A stretch of 64,000 nucleotides of DNA from Mytilus trossulus. Its lineage: Eukaryota; Mollusca; Bivalvia; Mytilida; Mytilidae. Below the pieces are notes generated by a model. That model was not told where the DNA came from, made no database searches, and saw nothing but the letters and a program-made list of their open reading frames with translations. The translations under genes and the position numbers were made by a program. Numbering within the stretch: position 1 is the first letter of the stretch; every line of letters starts with the position of its first letter. The stretch spans positions 110,113,590 through 110,177,589 of the forward strand of contig NC_086373.1 of assembly GCF_036588685.1 (NCBI RefSeq), read 5' to 3'. Of this stretch, positions 60,661-64,000 are shown piece after piece.

Positions 60661-62384
60661 AAATAAAATTGAGAATGGAAATGGGGAATGTGTCAAAGAG
60701 ACAACAACCCGACCAAAATAAAAAAACACAACAGCAGAAGGTCACCAACAGGTCTTCAATGTAGCGAGAAATTCCCGCACCCGGAGGCGTCCTTCAGCTT
60801 GCCCCTAAACAAATATATACTAGTTCAGTGATAATGAACGCCATACTAATTTCCAAATTGTACACAAGAAACTAAAATTTAAATAATACAAGACTAACAA
60901 AGGCCAGAGGCTCCTGACTTGGGACAGGCGCAAAAATGCGGCGGGGTTAAACATGTTTGTGAGATCTCAACCCTCCCCCTATACCTCTAACCAGTGTAGA
61001 AAAGTAAAAGCATAACAATACGCACATTAAAATTCAGTTCAAGAGAAGTCCGAGTCTGATGTCAGAAGATGTAACCAAAGAAAATAAACAAAATGACAAT
61101 AATACATAAATAACAACAGACTACTAGCAGTTAACTGACATGCCAGCTCCAGACTTCAATTAAACTGACTGAAAGATTATGATTTCATCATATGAACATC
61201 AGGCACAATCCTTCCCGTAAGGGGTTTAGTATCATACCATCATAACATATATGAGAAGAACATAACCCGTGTCATGCCAACAACTGTTTTTAGAATAAAT
61301 GTGTTTAGTTCCGACGCAAAGACCTTATCAGTGACTCAATATTAACGCCAAAATATGCAATCTTTAATGACTTGACAACAGTATCGTAATTATATCCCTT
61401 CTTAATAAGTCTATTCAAAGGTTTTGTAAGTTTATGAGGTGAATACTGACACCTTTGTGCTTTATAAAGAATATTTCCATAAAAAATTGGATGTGAAATA
61501 CCTGAACGTATAAAAAGTCTGCATGTTGAGCTATATTTACGAATGATGTCTTTATACCGATGATAAAATTTAGTAAATGTTTTGACTAGTTTGTGATATC
61601 GAAAACCCTGGTGTAATAATTTTTCAGTAATACATAAATTTCTCTCGTTAAAATCTAAAACATTGTTACATACACGAGCGAATCGTACAAGTTGAGATAT
61701 ATAAACACCGTAAGATGGTGACAAGGGAACGTCACCATCTAAAAACGGATAATTAACGATAGGAAATGAAAAATCATCCCTTTTATCATAAATTTTAGTA
61801 TTCAGCTTTCCGTTAGTGATATAGATATCAAGATCGAGGAAAGGGCAGTGGTCATTGTTAGTATTAGCTTTATTTAAAGTAAGTTCACCAGGATAAATTT
61901 CATTAATATACATACTGAAGTCGTCATTATTGAGAGCCAAAATATCATCCAAATATCTAAAAGTATTATTAAATTTGTTTATCAGATGTTGTTTTGATGG
62001 GTCTTTGCTTATTTTTGTCATAAATTGTAACTCGTAACAATACAAAAAGAGGTCCGCAATAAGTGGTGCACAGTTAGTCCCCATTGGAATTCCGATAATC
62101 TGACGATATACGGAATCCCCAAAGCGAACAAAAATGTTATCTAGTAAAAATTCCAGGGCATATATAGTATCAAAGCATGTCCAATTAACATAGTTTTTTT
62201 GTTTATTGCTACTAAAAAATGACCTAAAAGAGTTTGAACATATATATTCACATTCTGATTTTTTGAATGCCCATTTAATTAGGTGTGTGAATTTTTTCTT
62301 AATGAGAATGTGAGGCAATGTGGTATACAGGGTAGAAAAATCAAAACTTTGAACAGATTCAAAATCACCAATATAAGCATGCAA
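60661..62384 (-). mobile_element. Reverse-transcriptase element with 3' tail (Penelope-like or related), 5'-truncated
   Basis: The frame 62384-61305 is open for 359 codons. RT landmarks in order: SFDFSTLYTTLPH (catalytic Asp), IIGIPMGTNCAPLIADLFLY, FRYLDDILALNND (YLDD), CPFLDLDIYI, then [15 protein letters not shown]. The absence of an intron and the order of motifs fit Penelope-like RTs, but no GIY-YIG endonuclease is visible after it. The N-terminal part is missing: an in-frame TGA lies just upstream of the first codon. After the stop (61305) a non-coding tail runs to about 60661 and is shared by the fragments at 3585-3850, 38195-38575, 21400-21640 and 27300-27510. The intact ORF suggests a fairly recent insertion. 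Confidence 0.8.
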
Positions 62385-62704
62385 TTTATTTCAATATTGT
62401 ATAATTTATGTGTGTGTATGTTATTTCTGCAATGCTTATATGTTTATACTACTGATTTGTAAATATCATTTATGTTTGTATATATACACACACGTATAAT
62501 GGGTATTCAGTTTAACGGCCTGCATGATGATATTTCACAACACCTCGCAATGTGGCATACACCTCAGTAACTATACCATATATATTAGTCATTTCATTTT
62601 AAACAGAAGATAACTAAGTTTGCTGGATTTAAGAAAAAAATTGTAGTTACAGAACATTATAGAATTGAAAGAAATAACAGAACCCATTATATAAAAAGGA
62701 GAGG
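62385..62704. other. Intergenic, nothing recognised
   Basis: AT-rich; a short GTGTGTATG/TATATACACACACG low-complexity stretch near 62410-62500. Confidence 0.5.
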
Positions 62705-62900
62705 AATGTGGAGAACATCGGTACAAGAACAAACTACATGAAGAGTCCCGAGTGTTCCGAATGGCAAGCTATGGGCTAATGAGTTGTTACAAATCGGCCT
62801 AGCTATGCGGACGTGATCCTGCTGTAAAGGACAACTAACAACCCCAACTGTATAGAATATGACGCCATACAAGGTAGTTATAGCTGTATAATAAGTATAG
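62705..62900. repeat. Dispersed repeat, direct copy of 57775-57975
   Basis: GAGAACATCGGTACAAGAAC, CCGAGTGTTCCGAATGGCAA and AAGGTAGTTATAGCTGTATA in the same order as the first copy. Confidence 0.85.
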
Positions 62901-62904
62901 TTTT

Positions 62905-63335
62905 TTATTGAGTTAAGTCTGCCAATTGATATTTTATCGTGTGTTTTTCTATGTTGTGATGTTATGCTATTGTTTCAGAAAACGGGAGAAGATTTGGATT
63001 CATTAAAACGTTTAATCCCGCTGCAAATGTTTGCACCTGTCCTTTGTCAGGAATCTGATGTACAGTAGTTGTCGTTTGTTTATGTAATATATACGTGTTT
63101 CTCGTTCCTCGTTTTTTTTTTATATAGATTAGACCTTTGGTTTTCCCGTTTGAATGGTTTTACGCTAGTAATTTTGGGGCCCTTTATAGCTTGTTATTCG
63201 GTGTGAGCCAAGGCTCTGTGTTGAAGGCCGTACATTGACCTATAATGGTTTACTTTTTTTTAAAATGGTTATTTGGATGGAGAGTTGTCTCATTGGCACT
63301 CACACCACTGTCATCTTCCTAAATCTATATAGTAA
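62905..63335 (+). repeat. Dispersed repeat, CATTGGCACTCACACC family, long copy
   Basis: Matches the 3' half of the element inserted in the PARPBP array (49740-50155), from TTGAGTTAAGTCTGCCAATT to GGCACTCACACCAC. Confidence 0.9.
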
Positions 63336-63753
63336 AAACACAACAGTGCACCAGATCCGGATTTCGACAATAAATGTCTCTTCAGTGATGTTAGGGATTG
63401 AAACGGTATTTGGAAGGTCATGTAATTTACCCTCAATTTAAGATAGACTTATGAATTTTAACAGTCAATATAGAATGAACGGATCATATACACCAGAGGA
63501 AAATATGATACAAGACCAAACGAAAAAATATAAACAAGTCTTAATTGAAAACTACGTCCAAACCTATGACCGCAATTATTATACGTGTGCATGTAAAACA
63601 AATGTCGTTGTAGAAGGGTCCAAATACAGCACAAACAATATTTTTTAAAAGACAAAAAAGTGAAAAAGTATATTTCAACAAAACGCATTTGACTAACAGG
63701 TCGAACAACTGATGTTCATTATATACATATAAGTCTGAAAATTACACCAAACA

Positions 63754-63978
63754 GTGTTAGAGTTAGATTTTCTACTGAAAAATGTTTGTCAGTCCCTCAG
63801 CGGTATTCGAACTTACACTGTTCGTCTTGTTTATTCTTTAGTTTTCTATGTTGTGTCATGTGTACTTTTATTTGTCCGTTTTTCCTTTTCATTTTTAGCC
63901 TTGGCGTTGTCAGTTTTTTTTCGATTTATGAGTTTGAATGTCCCTATGGTATCTTTCGTCCCTTTTTTACACCTTTGA
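63754..63978 (+). mobile_element. 3' tail of RT element family (second subfamily)
   Basis: The stretch encoding [20 protein letters not shown] matches, inverted, the tail of the remnant at 5560-5790 ([20 protein letters not shown]). It is a repeat, not a gene. Confidence 0.75.
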
Positions 63979-64000
63979 TACACTACATCATCAATTGCTT

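Overview
This is a window of AT-rich, intron-rich animal genome. GT-AG introns, non-LTR and other eukaryotic reverse-transcriptase remnants, MITEs and SINE pieces dominate it. The dispersed repeats (for example the module reading CATTGGCACTCACACC and the module reading GCGCGTTTCGTCTACATAAG) are of the kind I associate with marine mussels, so my best guess is a Mytilus-like bivalve; that assignment is from memory and not proven here. No bacterial, organellar or CRISPR features were seen.

Layout. Bases 1-5083: an approximately 120-bp satellite, then intergenic DNA. Bases 5084-32870: three complete minus-strand paralogues of peroxisomal sarcosine/L-pipecolate oxidase (PIPOX-like; here called A, B and C), each with eight exons, identical intron phases and conserved FAD-binding and flavin-attachment residues. 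Three MITE-like elements with TTAA target sites lie between A and B. Bases 32871-39452: intergenic, with an old LINE interrupted by an 808-bp inverted-repeat element with a perfect 5-bp target duplication, several long hairpins, and one possible orphan exon. Bases 39453-54518: a plus-strand orthologue of PARPBP (PARI, the PCNA-interacting anti-recombinase), reconstructed as 11 coding exons, 654 aa, ending in a PIP box. Bases 54519-64000: mobile-element debris, including a reverse-transcriptase ORF with a recognisable 3' tail, a gag-like remnant and a tRNA-derived SINE.

The most unusual feature is in the PARPBP gene. Intron 1 opens with about 50 tandem 35-bp copies of the exon-1/intron-1 junction, so the true 5' splice site is the first of about 50 look-alikes. 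Intron 7 ends with 66 tandem 64-bp copies of the intron-7/exon-8 junction, in exact register with the real exon 8, so the true 3' splice site is the last of 67. Each 64-bp unit also carries a GTAAGT donor 7 nt after its acceptor. The two arrays are mirror images in one gene.

The PIPOX enzymes would act in sarcosine/pipecolate oxidation (the end of glycine-betaine catabolism), probably in peroxisomes; PARPBP acts in the nucleus at replication forks. There is no evidence that the two loci are functionally linked.
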